DNA of 64,000 bases from positions 62,001 to 126,000 of the forward strand of contig JABVXV010000163.1 of the NCBI GenBank assembly GCA_013365325.1, in the 5' to 3' direction. Below are positions 1-13,100 of the stretch, in pieces. This DNA is from Dipetalonema caudispina. Lineage: Eukaryota > Nematoda > Chromadorea > Rhabditida > Onchocercidae. Position numbers and translations under genes: made by a program. Below the pieces are notes generated by a model. It had not been told where the DNA came from. It saw nothing but the letters and a program-made list of their open reading frames with translations, and searched no databases. The stretch's first letter is position 1; each line of letters opens with the position of its first letter.

Positions 1-1916
1 CTTCAATAGCCCTTGCATAATTTTCTGAATTTCCTCGTGATCCACCATTTCCCGATCATATTTTGAATAAACCTGAATAAATGCGTATTTAAGTTCCTTT
101 TTGTTTACTTTGTGAATCTGAAACAAAGCCTGAAACCTATTTAAAAAAAAAAAAACAAGAATTGAAACCTGAAAAAAAAAAAAGAAAAAAAACAAGAAAC
201 TGACGAGAAAAGTATCAGAAACAAATAATGGACTTCAAGTTTCACTCGAAAAAATAAACGCAGTCAGCTTTAGGGAGTAAAAACAGAAATCATTTTAATC
301 CTAAATCTTATATGGTATGATAAATACATTTAGCTTCCTGATTTCAGAAATTGATTTTGTGACTTTAGAGTACTGTATTAATTTAAATATTGCACTTATT
401 AGAGACTATACAAAATATGCTAATAGATGTAGAAAAACAAACAAAAGAAATGAAAAAGTCGATTTATGCAATATGAGGAATTTTAAATAATAGAAAATTC
501 AAATTTACTTCATTCAAAGCTTTTCTATATTCATTGAGCAACTTCTTGCATGCAACATCAGCCATATTTTCGCGTCGTTCACGTGTTATTCGCGGCAACG
601 AGATGTACAATACAGCACCTTCCTGACGTGGTGTCACGTTAAGTTTTGATTTTTCAATAGCGTTACGCGCTAACTTTATCACTGACGGATTATCCGTGAA
701 ATCCACGGAAATCAACAGTGGGTTTACTAGTTTGATTCGTCCAAGCGTATTTAACTTGTACTGCTGCAAATTATATTTTGATTAATAATATTATCGGAAA
801 CCTATCCATAATATTGCTATTTTAAAATATTTAGGAAATTTCGAACTCGAATTTAACTTGAGCGAGAAAAGAACCCGGTTAGGAACATCTAGAAAAATCC
901 AAAATTTGACGCATAGCACAATACTTACGCCATTTGTTCTATATCACATGAAGAGAAGATTCGTAATCTAAAATCTTTGAATAAGCACTACCTTTCCATC
1001 TTCTGTTTTCACCACAAAATCTTCATATGTTCTTAAATCGACCTTCAGTGAAAGACTTTTCGTCAGTTCCTGCACGAAAATATCCTCCAAGCTTTTCATT
1101 TCTTTCACTCCATGTTGTATAACAAAATCACAACTATATGTTTTAACCTGATCGCCATTACTGCCATCAACACCTTCATCATCAAATCCTTTCTAAACAA
1201 AACAATTATAATCGATCTTCCGATTCTAAAAACCGAAAAATTAGTGAAGGATAATTTCTTAACTCCGAGCCAATAATCAAAGGATACATATAATAACATT
1301 AATATATTATAATATTAATCATAAGTCATTAGTACTTTTTCTGCATATAATTCTCGTTCAAACGACAGAAAAAAAGAACTGTACAGAAAATTTATAAGAT
1401 CAAATATTTTCAGTTATTGTTAAACGGAATTTATATCATCGATACCGAGATAATTCAAAAATCAATCAGAAAATACAGAACTCCTTTTATCTGTTTTACC
1501 GTATGATTCCTTAATTAAATCAAACTCTAACCCAAAAGAAGTCAAGTTTTGATCTAATGGATCAGTTAATTAATCAACAAATTTTACAGTGGCAGGAAAA
1601 TCAAATGAACACTATTCCTCCATATGTAACTTAAGCAAAAACAAAAATGTTGAAACCTAGATATCAACAGATAAGCATAAAACCACAACCTTTAAATGAC
1701 AAGAATACCTACTATTTTCGCTTTCCGTTTCTTCTTCAAATATAACGGTGAGCAGTGTAATTCTCGGATTTGCGTTCGTTGACATAAAGATACATCATAG
1801 TAAGGTGTTACTTGAAGATATGTCTTCATTCTACTAGATCCTGTCTCGAATCCTTGTTTTTGTAACATATTTGTAGCTAGCTGGAAATTGACAAATCTTT
1901 GCCACAAACGAAACAT
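1..1916 (-). CDS. MRRF: Mitochondrial ribosome recycling factor, 3' end cut by window edge
   Basis: Four exons join in phase 0: 1713-1916, 992-1192, 509-763 and 1-117 (continuing beyond base 1), giving 259 codons to the edge. Residues 1 to about 70 start MFRLWQRF and are basic and hydroxylated with few acidic residues, as in a mitochondrial transit peptide. From about residue 85 the protein follows bacterial/mitochondrial RRF: a first helix (MKSLEDIFVQELTKSL), then the inserted beta domain with DGKQYKLNTLGRI, a basic ITRERRENMADVACKK segment and a helical C terminus (YSKYDREMVDHEEIQKIM). RRF splits post-termination ribosomes together with EF-G2 in the matrix. The ATG at 1914-1916 is chosen because a splice acceptor ends one base before it. 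Human MRRF is 262 residues, so perhaps 20-30 C-terminal residues are missing here. Family assignment is inferred from conserved motifs and domain order; splice sites are seen directly. Confidence 0.82.
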
Positions 1917-1917
1917 C

Positions 1918-1936
1918 CTAAAAAGAGAGAAGGAAA
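1918..1936 (-). promoter_or_regulatory. Splice acceptor one base before the MRRF start (putative SL trans-splice site)
   Basis: Read on the minus strand, a pyrimidine-rich stretch ending in tttttag is followed by G and then the ATG. With no room for a 5' UTR exon, this fits addition of a nematode spliced leader. A cis-spliced 5' UTR exon upstream is the alternative. Confidence 0.5.
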
Positions 1937-4389
1937 AATGACAACTTTGACAATTTAATGTAAATGGAAAACAGAATTTCTTCACTGATTTATTTCCTAT
2001 TTCAGCATGCTTTTAACTTGCTCAACGATTATCTCTCACAATTTTCCTCATTCTTCACCATGTTATTATTAGAAACATTAAAATACTCTACATATATTTA
2101 CCAATTATCCTGAAATAAATGATGACGAGTTGTCTAATTAACCCTGATTGGTCATCATTAAAATCAGGAAAGATGGGTTTGTCATAAATAGATCGAAGCT
2201 CAATCGATTTTATTCAGATATTGATCCAACAACCTCCTTCTTTTTTATAATTAATCCGAAAAAGTTGCAAATCTTCAGTATCTTTCTCGCAGTTAGATTC
2301 TGACAATAATCAAAATTGGACTCAAGAAGCATTTCACAATATATTTCAATTGGCCTCAAAGAGCTTCTTTTAAATTTGGAATTCCTCGAAAAAAGACGTA
2401 TCAAGCCAAAAGTACCATTTCAAAATAAGTATTACAGTTTTAATATACCTTGGATCAAATGCAAATGTTTTACTTGAAGCAATGGAATCAACAATGAAAG
2501 TTTTATTTCTCTTTTGAAAAAATGGAAAGGCACAACTCCAAATTTCGATAAAAGGACCAATTTAACAATCATTGGACTGGATTTGTGGAAAGATAGACCT
2601 CGTATTTGAAATAGCGAAAAACATGTGAAACAAATCACTGAATGAGAAAGAAATACTGCTGAAGGAATCAGCTAATTGCTAAACACATAAGTTAATTGAT
2701 AAACAAACCACGAAAGAGATAGTGAAGAAATTTGATAGAGAAATAAGTAAATTTGCCATGGGAATTCAATTTGTTCCTAAATTTTAAAACCATAAAATTA
2801 TGAAGAAAAAGACATAAAGTGAAAACAAAAAGTAAACAATTTTTAAAGAAAAGTAAAAGTGCAACATATAAATAATGTATCGTACGAGGGAGAGCCACAC
2901 ATAAGCCAAATGAATAATTTGCTTCTCATGTATTCCAACATAAAAGATAGCATAATTAGCGAGAAACTTTAACTATTACTTAAATATCGAGAAGTGGGGT
3001 GAACCATATAAACAGTGTGATGGATATTTGTGTTTTTAAACATAAATTTTCTTTTTAACTAAAAACTAAATTCTTATTGATTTTCAATATAAAGTGTCAA
3101 AATAAAAAGTCCTAAAATTTTAACAAAACATTTAAAATCCTCGTGAGAATTCAATTTTCAAAAACTTTAAGCAACCTTGACATGTAAATTAAAATAAAGT
3201 ATCCAACACAAAACTCAGAATACTCCAGTCTGCCGACTTCACCATAAATATATCATCCATGATACAACATTTCATTTTGGCGTCATTTGCTGGCTATAAA
3301 GAGGGAAATGCATTAGAGGCTAACTGGAACACATGTGCATGGGAGAAGACAATTATTATTTCCGGAAAAGCGAAAATCTGGATGGACGGTCAAGCTGATG
3401 CAAGATCATCTAGAAAATACCCACCATCAATTTTGATTCGATGCAGCACAGGCAATCCGCGGTTAATTTCAAAATTCCTGTAAACAATAAATTTCAATAA
3501 TAAATGACCGGAAAGTACTGTACCAATTCCAATACTGTTGCATCGCGTGGAGTTTTCAGCTTTCAAGACCATCCGTGCAAAGAAATCGAAGAAAATGAAC
3601 ATACAAACAAAAGGTGAATAGTAAATGATATGCGAACAAAATGCTTGTAAAGGTTTCTCAAAAATCGGCCAGGAAAATAGGAACAGAAAAATACGGCGAT
3701 TGCTAAAAAGCAGGTCTTGCACACCAAAGAACAGAGCTTGCGTTGAAAGATTTGATATTTCAAACTCTCAAATTGAATAATTCGTTGAAAAATGGATTCT
3801 ACTGGTTAGCTTCTCTCTCGAATGTCATACCCGTAACAGTGATTGAAAGTGGGAACTTCTCCAATTAAATTAATACTGGGATTGCACAGAAACAGCACCT
3901 TCCCGGTACCCTACAATGTATGCTATTATATAAAATTATATGCAAATAGAAAACTTTAAACGCATCATGAGACAGACAGATTGTCAAATACAGATTCCTT
4001 CAAAGATTAATCCCTTCACTTAATTTTTTTAAACCTGTGTTCTCCATTTTAGTGAGCTAAGAAAAACAGAAATCACTATCATAAATGCACCCCTCAAAAA
4101 AAATTTCATCGAAATTTCTTATTCCCTTGTCTCTTGAAAATTCTTATTGACAAGATAGCTCCGTAATTTTTTTCTGAAGTACTGTGTATCTAACACTGAT
4201 TGAGAATAGTAACATAGATGAATTATTGGAAATATAATATCAATAATTCTAGAGGTTAAAAGAGAAAAGATAATTAATAGTAGATCAGGAAGATAAATAA
4301 ATGCAAAAAGAAGATTTTTAAACAGAAAATATTTCTTGGAAGTGATAGAAAAATGCTTGGCTATAATTCGTTTAAACTTGCTGAGGCAT
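1937..4389. other. Intergenic region between MRRF and bli-4, with bli-4 3' UTR
   Basis: No exon chain could be built here. It must hold the bli-4 3' untranslated sequence (just below 4390) and the MRRF upstream region. The part from about 3230 to 3760 is visibly richer in G/C and has long open frames on both strands, but no recognisable domain (see findings). The rest is AT-rich with no structure I can name. Confidence 0.5.
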
Positions 4390-7172
4390 TCATGAGTTTT
4401 CGGGTCCATTTTTATCATTATGTTCATCGGCAGATTCAGAATCCGTTGTATCCGCAAACGAATCAATCAGCTGTTCTTTGGCTGGTAAAGGTGTATAACT
4501 GCAACAGAAAACTTTAAAATCACAAATTTGAAAATAAGTATTGGAAAAATCAAAATAATACTTTAATCGGGAAAATTCACTTTTTTGGTCATACAATATT
4601 CCAATTAAATTTGCGAAGCTTAAAATTCTGTTAAAGAAAGTTTATTTTAATCTTCAATATTTAATTGGCTCTTCTGGAAATGAAAAAATGGAAACTTCTG
4701 CATTATTCTATCAAAAGAGCTTTATTATTCCATTCTACTATATGCTGTTTCTTATTTCCTGATGGGACTGGGTTATATAAAATATATTTTATTTAAAATG
4801 GAAAGAAGAAAAAGAAAAATTGAGCTAAGTAAATCAGTAAGTAAATAACATAACGAGTCTATATGGTACAATATTTTGAAGGTATTGCACAAAAGATCTT
4901 ATAGTATTATTTAACTGCAAACGATGATAATTGACTTACACAAGTGATAAAAGACACCCTCATGAGATTCCTTAACTTATATCTGTTAAAACATTGATGA
5001 AAGAAATATATTTTATCTGAAGGTCTCAATTCTAACAAAATAGTTAACAGTGAATGCGTTGCATATATTTTATAATGGTAACGAAACGCAATTACTTACT
5101 CGATGTTCCGATTAATACGACTCGAAGAACTACCAATACCAATTTTCATAATGAACACAACGACGATAACACACAAAATTAGAAAAATGACCGTAAAAAG
5201 CAGTGTATGAAACAGTGATGAATGCATTACATGTACTTGTAATGATAATGAAGTGCAATCCTCTGAAATTTAAGAAATAATTTTAAAGCTAAAAATTCAA
5301 ATTGATTGAGAGAAGTAATAAAGTGGCATGGAATTGTTTAATACAAACCGTTAAATGTCTCATAAAAGATATGAATTTGTAGTAAACTAAATCAGGGAAA
5401 TGTGCTAAAATGATAAGAAACATTAGAAATTAGAGGTGTGATCAAGAGAACCAGAAAGACTTTTGAAAAAATACTAGAACGAGTAAAATTTTCTGAATTA
5501 TAATAGAAAACCAAGTGCAGTTATTTCGAACGTCTACTTTGGGTCCTTTTATTCTGAAATGATTTTGTTTCTGCAACTTTCATCTTGGATAACATCACCT
5601 CGAACTTTTGCCCTCTTATACTTGTGATCTGAATTCATTTTATTCCAGAACTACTACGATAACTATTTCAGATTTACTATGTAATGATAGGATTGATAAC
5701 ACTCGAACGTCCTGATTCAAACTAAATTCTACAAGCACATTGAACATTTATAGGCTAACCGCAGTGATGTAGCATTGGATCCTCGCCCGCTTTACAGCAT
5801 GGTCGACAATATCCTACCGATCGGTTACTGAAGTTTGGGGCACATGAATCACACTGCAAAGGTCCAGGACCATGACATGTCCTACATGCATCATCACATG
5901 GCGTACAAACAGAATTTGCTGCCTCATAATATCCAATGGAGCATTTATTTCTCTTCAGCACGCAACGCGCCTGCACTGCTATTGTATCTATAAGAAAGTG
6001 ATTTATTGAAATAATCTGTGAAATTACAATCTGTTTAAAAATACATAAGTGAAAGTTAAAGTTTTTAAAAGGAATTCCTGATTCTTGTTTAAAAATTCGC
6101 CAATAATCACTTAAAAATTATTACCACATCCTAAGCAAGAATACGAATCCAAAATTAAACTTACTAACTAAAATAGTATTACTAAAATAGTTAATAGTGC
6201 TCAATCACAACGATTTCTGGAGAAAACGGCACAAATTTATTTACTTCTAAATTTGTAAACCGTAAATTAGATCTTTTTATTACATAAATGTTTTGCAACT
6301 TGATTGACAATAAAAAAGGTATGGATATGCATTTTTTCAAACACAAAAAGTTTTAAGTGCTTTTAGCTGCCACATTAATTTGATTAACATTTAATTCCTA
6401 AATTTAGGATTTGAATCTATTATTATTACTGTTAAGCAAATAGATAGTTAGAAATTGATAAATGATTTTCACAACACTTACAGTCCGGTTCAAGTTCAGG
6501 TGGACAAGTATCAATGCATTGTCCGTGATCCAAATGTCCATAATGGTTTACATCGATTAAGAGCTGCGCACCAGGGCATGTTTCGCACTGTTCTGCTTTA
6601 ATGCATGTTTTGCAATTCGGACTGCATGCACGACATTTATACCCTTCTAGGAAGTACCCTTCATCACATCTGGCCACACATCTGTAATAACAAAATTTTG
6701 CAAGTCTGGAAATAAAACAATGGTAGCAGCCTTTCCTTTGTTCTTTATCCGTTATTCCTTCTACAATCAGAATAAGATTTTGGTTAGGCTTAATAGGAGA
6801 GATTCAATTACACTGATTTATTTTCAGTTTAACTACAATACGGATAAATACCGGAAGTTTAATTTTACCATCACCATTAGCAACAACTTTGAACTGTTTA
6901 AATTGAATGCTAGAACTCATATTATGATAAAAGTCTCGAGTGATCAGTTGATCCTTTAAAACGATTATCATTGTGGATCATATGAAAATATCTACTCATA
7001 CGTAACAAAAGCCTTACTTGAATCCTGCACGATTACGCAGAGATTGCGTAAAATGCCTGCAAGAAAAACAGCTAACTGCTGATCGTGATTCCGTACATCC
7101 AATACATTCTGAGTGACAATCTGGAGCTGAACGCAAGTCGCCGAAATCAGTTAACGTTTTGGTTGGAGTAAT
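4390..7172 (-). other. bli-4: bli-4 3' exons: Cys-rich furin-like repeats, membrane span and acidic tail
   Basis: Exons 7018-7172, 6482-6681 and 5760-5987 carry furin-like Cys repeats (for example [19 protein letters not shown] and [19 protein letters not shown]). Read-through of the third exon meets a TAG at 5755-5757, but the phase-1 donor gttagc just before it joins to EDCTSL in exon 5100-5262, restoring the CEDC motif of BLI-4. That exon holds the membrane span ([19 protein letters not shown]). The last exon, 4390-4498, encodes a tail with YTPLP, a possible YxxL-type sorting signal, and an acidic Ser/Asp cluster ending GPENS, comparable to the trafficking tail of furin. Confidence 0.85.
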
Positions 7173-10100
7173 CTGAAATTCAAGTTGATCACTTCTAAAA
7201 GTTTAATGATAAATTAACACAATAAGAATTTGCTGAACAAACAGGAAATTGAACAAAGACATTGAGAAAAATATCTGTAAGAATTTTTCAACAATTTGCT
7301 CAATTTTTATTTAATAAATTAATACTATGCCTGATAATTTCCTTTTTCAAGCAACAAACCCATATTATACTATTAATAATTAAGCATAACAGCAAGCAAC
7401 AACAATATCATCTTCATATAACAGCTGTCAGTTATCAATCATGCTCAGAAAAAAAAAACAAACAAACAAAAAAGAAAAAAAAAAAAAAAACGAAATAACA
7501 ATGACGAAAAGTGCTGGAAGAAGAGAAGTGACATAAAAATAGTTGAAAGAAGCAATTAAATTTATTCTCGTTATGATATTTCTTGCTAAAGAAATAACTG
7601 CATGCTTGGTAGATAAATGTACGACAAACAAACTTTATCATAATCATTTTATCAGATGAAAATAAAGTAACTAATGTTCAGAAATTAACCACAAAACTTT
7701 TTAAGTATTTTGAAGAGTCAGTTTAAAATTTGTCATTATTTATCTTAACTAATAAATTACTATTATTATATCACATGTATCCAATCTTAGCAACTTTAAC
7801 AGCAAAGAACTAATAATGATAGCTGGTAAAAAATATTTCAATAAAAGGTCATGGAGTAAAATGTTACGGAATATTGAAACAAGCAATAGGAGTTATGTTA
7901 GTAATATTTTAAAAGATTTATATTTCATCCAAAAAAAAAAAAAAAAAAAAAAAAAAAACTGTGCGTTTTCGGGCATGCAACATATATTGAAGTAAGATTA
8001 ATTGATTCAAAAAATTGCATCGTTATTTCCAGTATTATTACCAGTAAATTGTTAAACGATTATTCGCTTTGTTTATTTGTGTTTCAGAAGAAAATTGAAA
8101 AATTTAATTCAAGAATAAATCAGATTAACTGTTAATTTAATTTGGCTGACTCTTCCCCTAATTACTGGTATCAGCAAAGTTGTTCGCATGAAAACTATCG
8201 ACTACAGCTAATTATACTTATCATTTATCAGACATTCTTAAAATTAAAATTTATGTAAGAAATACAAAGAAAAATATCAGTCCAAAGCTAAAACTTAATA
8301 CGGAATAATTCTACTACGGTTTTAAAAGAAAATAATCGAATAGCTTATCTAATCCTAATTTTATGACCTTATTTTTTACTTTCATTATAAACAATTAAGC
8401 TAGATTTCTCAAGGGTCATCGCTGTAATTTCAAGTAATTAATCTATACATAAAATCTGATTAACTAAATTGTTTCAACTAAACAAAATGAAGTACACAAT
8501 AGATCATGCCAGATGCCATTAGCGTAAAATATATCTTAAAACATATTTCCGGAATTTACATTCTGCTCTAAGAATTAAAATTGAATCCCATAAAATATAA
8601 AAGTGGCTAAAACGATTCTCATTCTCTCAATAGTAAATTATTACCTTATATCTTTGAATACCTGCATATTAAAACTCCTCTCCTACACCATTGTTTTTTA
8701 AGTATCACAAACACACATCAATCTAAAATCACAAATCCAAATCTAACTTTCTTAAATCACATTTATTTATTCATTTTTGAAAGCATTTCATGCAAAACGA
8801 TGACGACGAAAATGTACACATCCATAGGCTAACTTAACATAAATATTACTTTTCGAATATGCAATATATTAGTGGTTTATTTTTTTTTTTTTTTTTTTTT
8901 TTTTGTAAGGAATGATGGAATAATTCTTTTGTACTTCTTATATTTGTTAAATTTTAACAAAAAAATAAAATTTTCTTAAAAGCATGTATGATTAGAAACT
9001 TGAAGTTTACTTACAAAATCCAGAAAAAAAATTTTTTGTAAGATAAGAAACAAAAAAAAAAACAAAAAAAAAAATAGCAAAAAGACTACAACTACTTGTA
9101 TTCCAACATACTACGACTACAACTACCACTAATATTATGATAAAAAATTTTCATCAAAATTTTAATGTTGAAAAAGATGCACAAAAAGCAGTATGAAAAA
9201 CTTATCACTATCAAATCCAGAAATGGAAAGATCTAAATTTCCTTCCAATTTACTAACACTCTCAATTATAATTCAATATTTCTTATTTAGAGTACAGGAT
9301 TTCCAATGCATTCGTAGTATATCAGGCTTACAATAAACGGTTTCAGATGTTTTAGTTATAATAACACGAACAATTTCAAACCCATCACTTTATTCTTTAT
9401 ATAAGAAAAAAATTCAGCACTTAAATAAATTAAGGCACAAAACCTTAACACCAGGAAAAATTTATGCCAAAGAGTTAAAATACAAATGATAATAAGCCAA
9501 TAGTCTGAAGTGAATTCCTCGTTTTATCCCATTAATAACTGGGTTGTTTAAAATCGAAATACATTTCCAGTTCATCCAAGAGAATTCATTTCATTTGTAG
9601 TAGCCAAATGAGTGATGCCATTTTATAAAGTATAAAAAAAAAAAATTCATATAAGAGCCACCGGATCTTATCATTGTTATCATTATTCATCAAAAGGCAA
9701 CACATTGCAACCCATACAGTTTTAGTTCTCATTAAAATTATTCGATAAGAAATATGAAAGAATAATTCACATAAAGATTATGGCTTCAGAATCGCGATTC
9801 ACTTTACACGAATATTATGAAGTTATACTGCATAGATTACGAGAAAAATGAAAATATCTTCATTAAAAACTCACTAATTCATGCCCTTAATTTGCAATTC
9901 ATAACTACCAAAATTCCTCTTTCGGATAATTTTGAAAACTTCGAGTAAACTGATGAAAAAAACGCCTTTTTCCTAGACAAAATCAAAGTAAAAGATAGTG
10001 AAAATCCTTAAGTTCACAAATTTGTACGTTTTTATAACCTTAGCTGTTATTATATATCCGGCATAGAGGAAATGGAATGTTACAATCACGGAAAAAAAAA

Positions 10101-13100
10101 AAAAAAAAGAACATTGAAGTGAGAAATAATAGGAATAGTGTAATAGAAAGAGGCATGCCAATAATCTTAATTAATTAAATTATTCAGCAACTATCATCAA
10201 CAGTTCTCACCAAAATATGCTCTTTTTTCACGAACCTATTTTTCTGAGTAGAAAAAAAACATACCACACTCAATTCATCAAATAAACTATAAAATAATGG
10301 CAGTGGAAGACTGATAAAATGAAGTGACACGAAACACAACAGCTCACAAAGGCAAATCGTTGAAAAGTTCAAAAGGGACTTGGAAAAATTTTTAAAAATT
10401 AAATTCAATTTCTCACACAAAATTTACTTCATCTCATCTCTATAATGCAACAAGAAAAAACAAGTCATTCACGCTTAGTCTTATATCAAGACTATATATA
10501 AATTCGTAGAAATGCTGAATTGAATGTACTTTTCGAACTAGAAACAATCGTCGAACTGAGAAATTCAAATATATTCTCCAGAAATGAAATCTCCTTATTT
10601 ACTGTTGTAGAAAAAAAAAATGCATTCATACAAATACAAAAGTTCTCCACTTCCTTTAAAAATTAGTGAATAACCAATCAAAAAAAGAGTCAAGCACTTG
10701 GAAATCCACTGGATTATGCAAAATTCAAATATCAAAACTTGAAGAAAGACAACAATACTTGGAAAAAATACTTCATGGAAAAACATAAAGCCAAGCATTT
10801 CAATAAAACTAAACATTTTTTCTAATAATATGTGTCAAAATTATCCAATATTGCTCGGCTTAGCAATCTCAAATAATGATAATGTGCCCAAGTAGCTGTT
10901 AAGCATATCCAAATCATAGATAAAACTTTTTTGACCTAAATCAAAACTATTTCTATGTAGAGGCTTCTTTATGGTGAATGTTCAGTTACCTCCACTCGTT
11001 ACTATGGGTATAACTTAAAACAATAAAAAAGTTCCTTGTACTTTGGTAAGTACAATGAATCTGTACATACATTCTCCTGTACTAAAATGAGATACCAGAC
11101 TCAGCAGGACTCTCAATAAAATTTCTACCGAATGACCCGTACCACTTATGGTTTCGTTCTTGGTACTAAAGGTACAACCAAGTAAATGTACTTCGTTTCT
11201 TACAGGATTGAAGCACTTAAATCTTGAACAACAGTATGAAATTTTCACTAAAACTTCGAGTTCAGTAAATTCAGTAGCTCACAAAAATTTTGGAAATTTT
11301 TCTGAATTTTAACGAGATTTTAAGCCGTACAAATAGCAAAATAAATCAGTTTGCATAAAGTTAAGACATAGTAATCTGAAATGAAAATAATGATTAAAGA
11401 ATCATGATACAAAACAGGAAAAGAACCACATTTTACAAAATCATAAATGAAACATGAAAAAATTTCTCCACGTCACGATTAATGATCAATTGATCAGCAA
11501 ATACGTATAACCAGGAAGTGATGGAAAAGCAGATGCAGTTGAGAATTTTTAGCAGTTGAGCAGATTTCAAAAAGACTGAAGTGATATATCAAGGAAAAAA
11601 TCTTTTGAAATACATTGTAAAGAAAAAAATGGGTACTAATGACTAGTCACATCAGTTCCATTCCATGTTATTTTACTCGAATTTAATTTTAAATTTGAAA
11701 AGTCCTGATTTTTCTCCTCAGAAAGAAAACTTCCATTTGTCTTTATTAAAATGGAACAATGTCAGTTCGGTAGTACTTAATCCGGATAAAAAATGGAATT
11801 AGGAAAATTAGTTCTTGGCCCGGAATTAAAAAATGAGCACTTTTTCTCTCTTTCCACATTATGACGTTAGACAATTTTGAAACTGAAGATAAAAAGCATT
11901 GAAGGGTGGAAATCATAAATTACCTGAAAGTTGAAACTAATTTCAAAAAACTCCAATTTGAAATAAATTTTAAGAGTCTGAAACCAAAAAATTTTCAACA
12001 ATGATAATAAATGATAATAAAGTTAACCTCTAAACACCAAAGCATTGTAAAATAGATGAAACATATCCGAAAAAAACATTATTTTGTTAAACATAGATGT
12101 AAAACATGTCAGTAAAAATTTGTAAGGAAAAACCATTGCAGGAAGCCAACGAACACGTATAGAATATATATCTCAAAATCGGATACAATGACATCCCTAA
12201 AAAATCAAATTTTCAATATTACAAACATATAACAAATTTACCTCCTCTTCCTTCGGTTTATTATGTTATCAAAACATACGGCAGTATTTTTGTACCACCT
12301 TTACCAGTAGTATAAATTTTAAAAAAGTTCCTCCGTAAAACTAGTTCATTTAATTACTAATTGTAGGAAACTGTTGGAAAAGTAAAAATACAAACAGAAT
12401 CTTGCAATAGCAAAGATTTGTTTGAAAGTTTTGTAGTTCGATAACATGAAAATAAGGCTAGTAAACGACAGGATAGCCTTTTATTTCAATTTCCTAGCCG
12501 CTTACACTTTTGATCAAATTTTTTTTTAAAAAACTTCAAAATAATTGTAAAATTTGAAACCATCATTCCTTAAATTAATTGAGAGAAATTTCAGGTTGTG
12601 GGATCCAATGAAGGTGAAGGAGGTATAATGGCTGCTGTTGAAATATTACTAGCAAGAGAGATAGTAGAAGGTGTAGTAGTAGTAATAGTAGTAGGAGTAA
12701 TAGTAGGTTTCATTGCACGCCGACAAGCCAATACTGCAGCTAATGTAACAAGCACTAATACGGCCAACTGCAGTGTCATCAACAGAGCCGGTAGTGAGAT
12801 CTGTAGAAAAACCGTTAATTCAATCAACAGCTCATTAAGTAAGTAATTAATTACACACAATGGTGAATGGTAGTAGTGATAATAATCAACACACCGAAAC
12901 AAAAAAGGAAGGAAATAAAAGTTTAAAAAATCACGAGATCCCATTTCTGTTCATTACAGAAACTACTGATATTAAGCAATAATGCAAAAAGAAAGAAAAT
13001 CCCATTAAACATGCAATTCGGTAAACCGAATTAGCAATATCACAAGCAACGACAGCAATGTATTGAGTGGATTATTTCAATAATACCTATGAATGACCAC

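Noticed and set aside
5755..5759. Stop codon ending a Cys-rich bli-4 frame
   Set aside because: It lies just inside an intron: the gttagc donor before it joins in phase to EDCTSL and the membrane-span exon.
7262..7498. Plus-strand frame ending in poly-Lys
   Set aside because: Intron sequence of bli-4 running into an A homopolymer.
11482..11496. Palindrome tgatcaattgatca
   Set aside because: Short, AT-rich palindromes are expected by chance in DNA of this composition.
12598..12846. Plus-strand 82-codon frame rich in Val/Ile
   Set aside because: It is antisense to the bli-4 alternative terminal exon, which has the splice acceptor, membrane span and stop on the minus strand.
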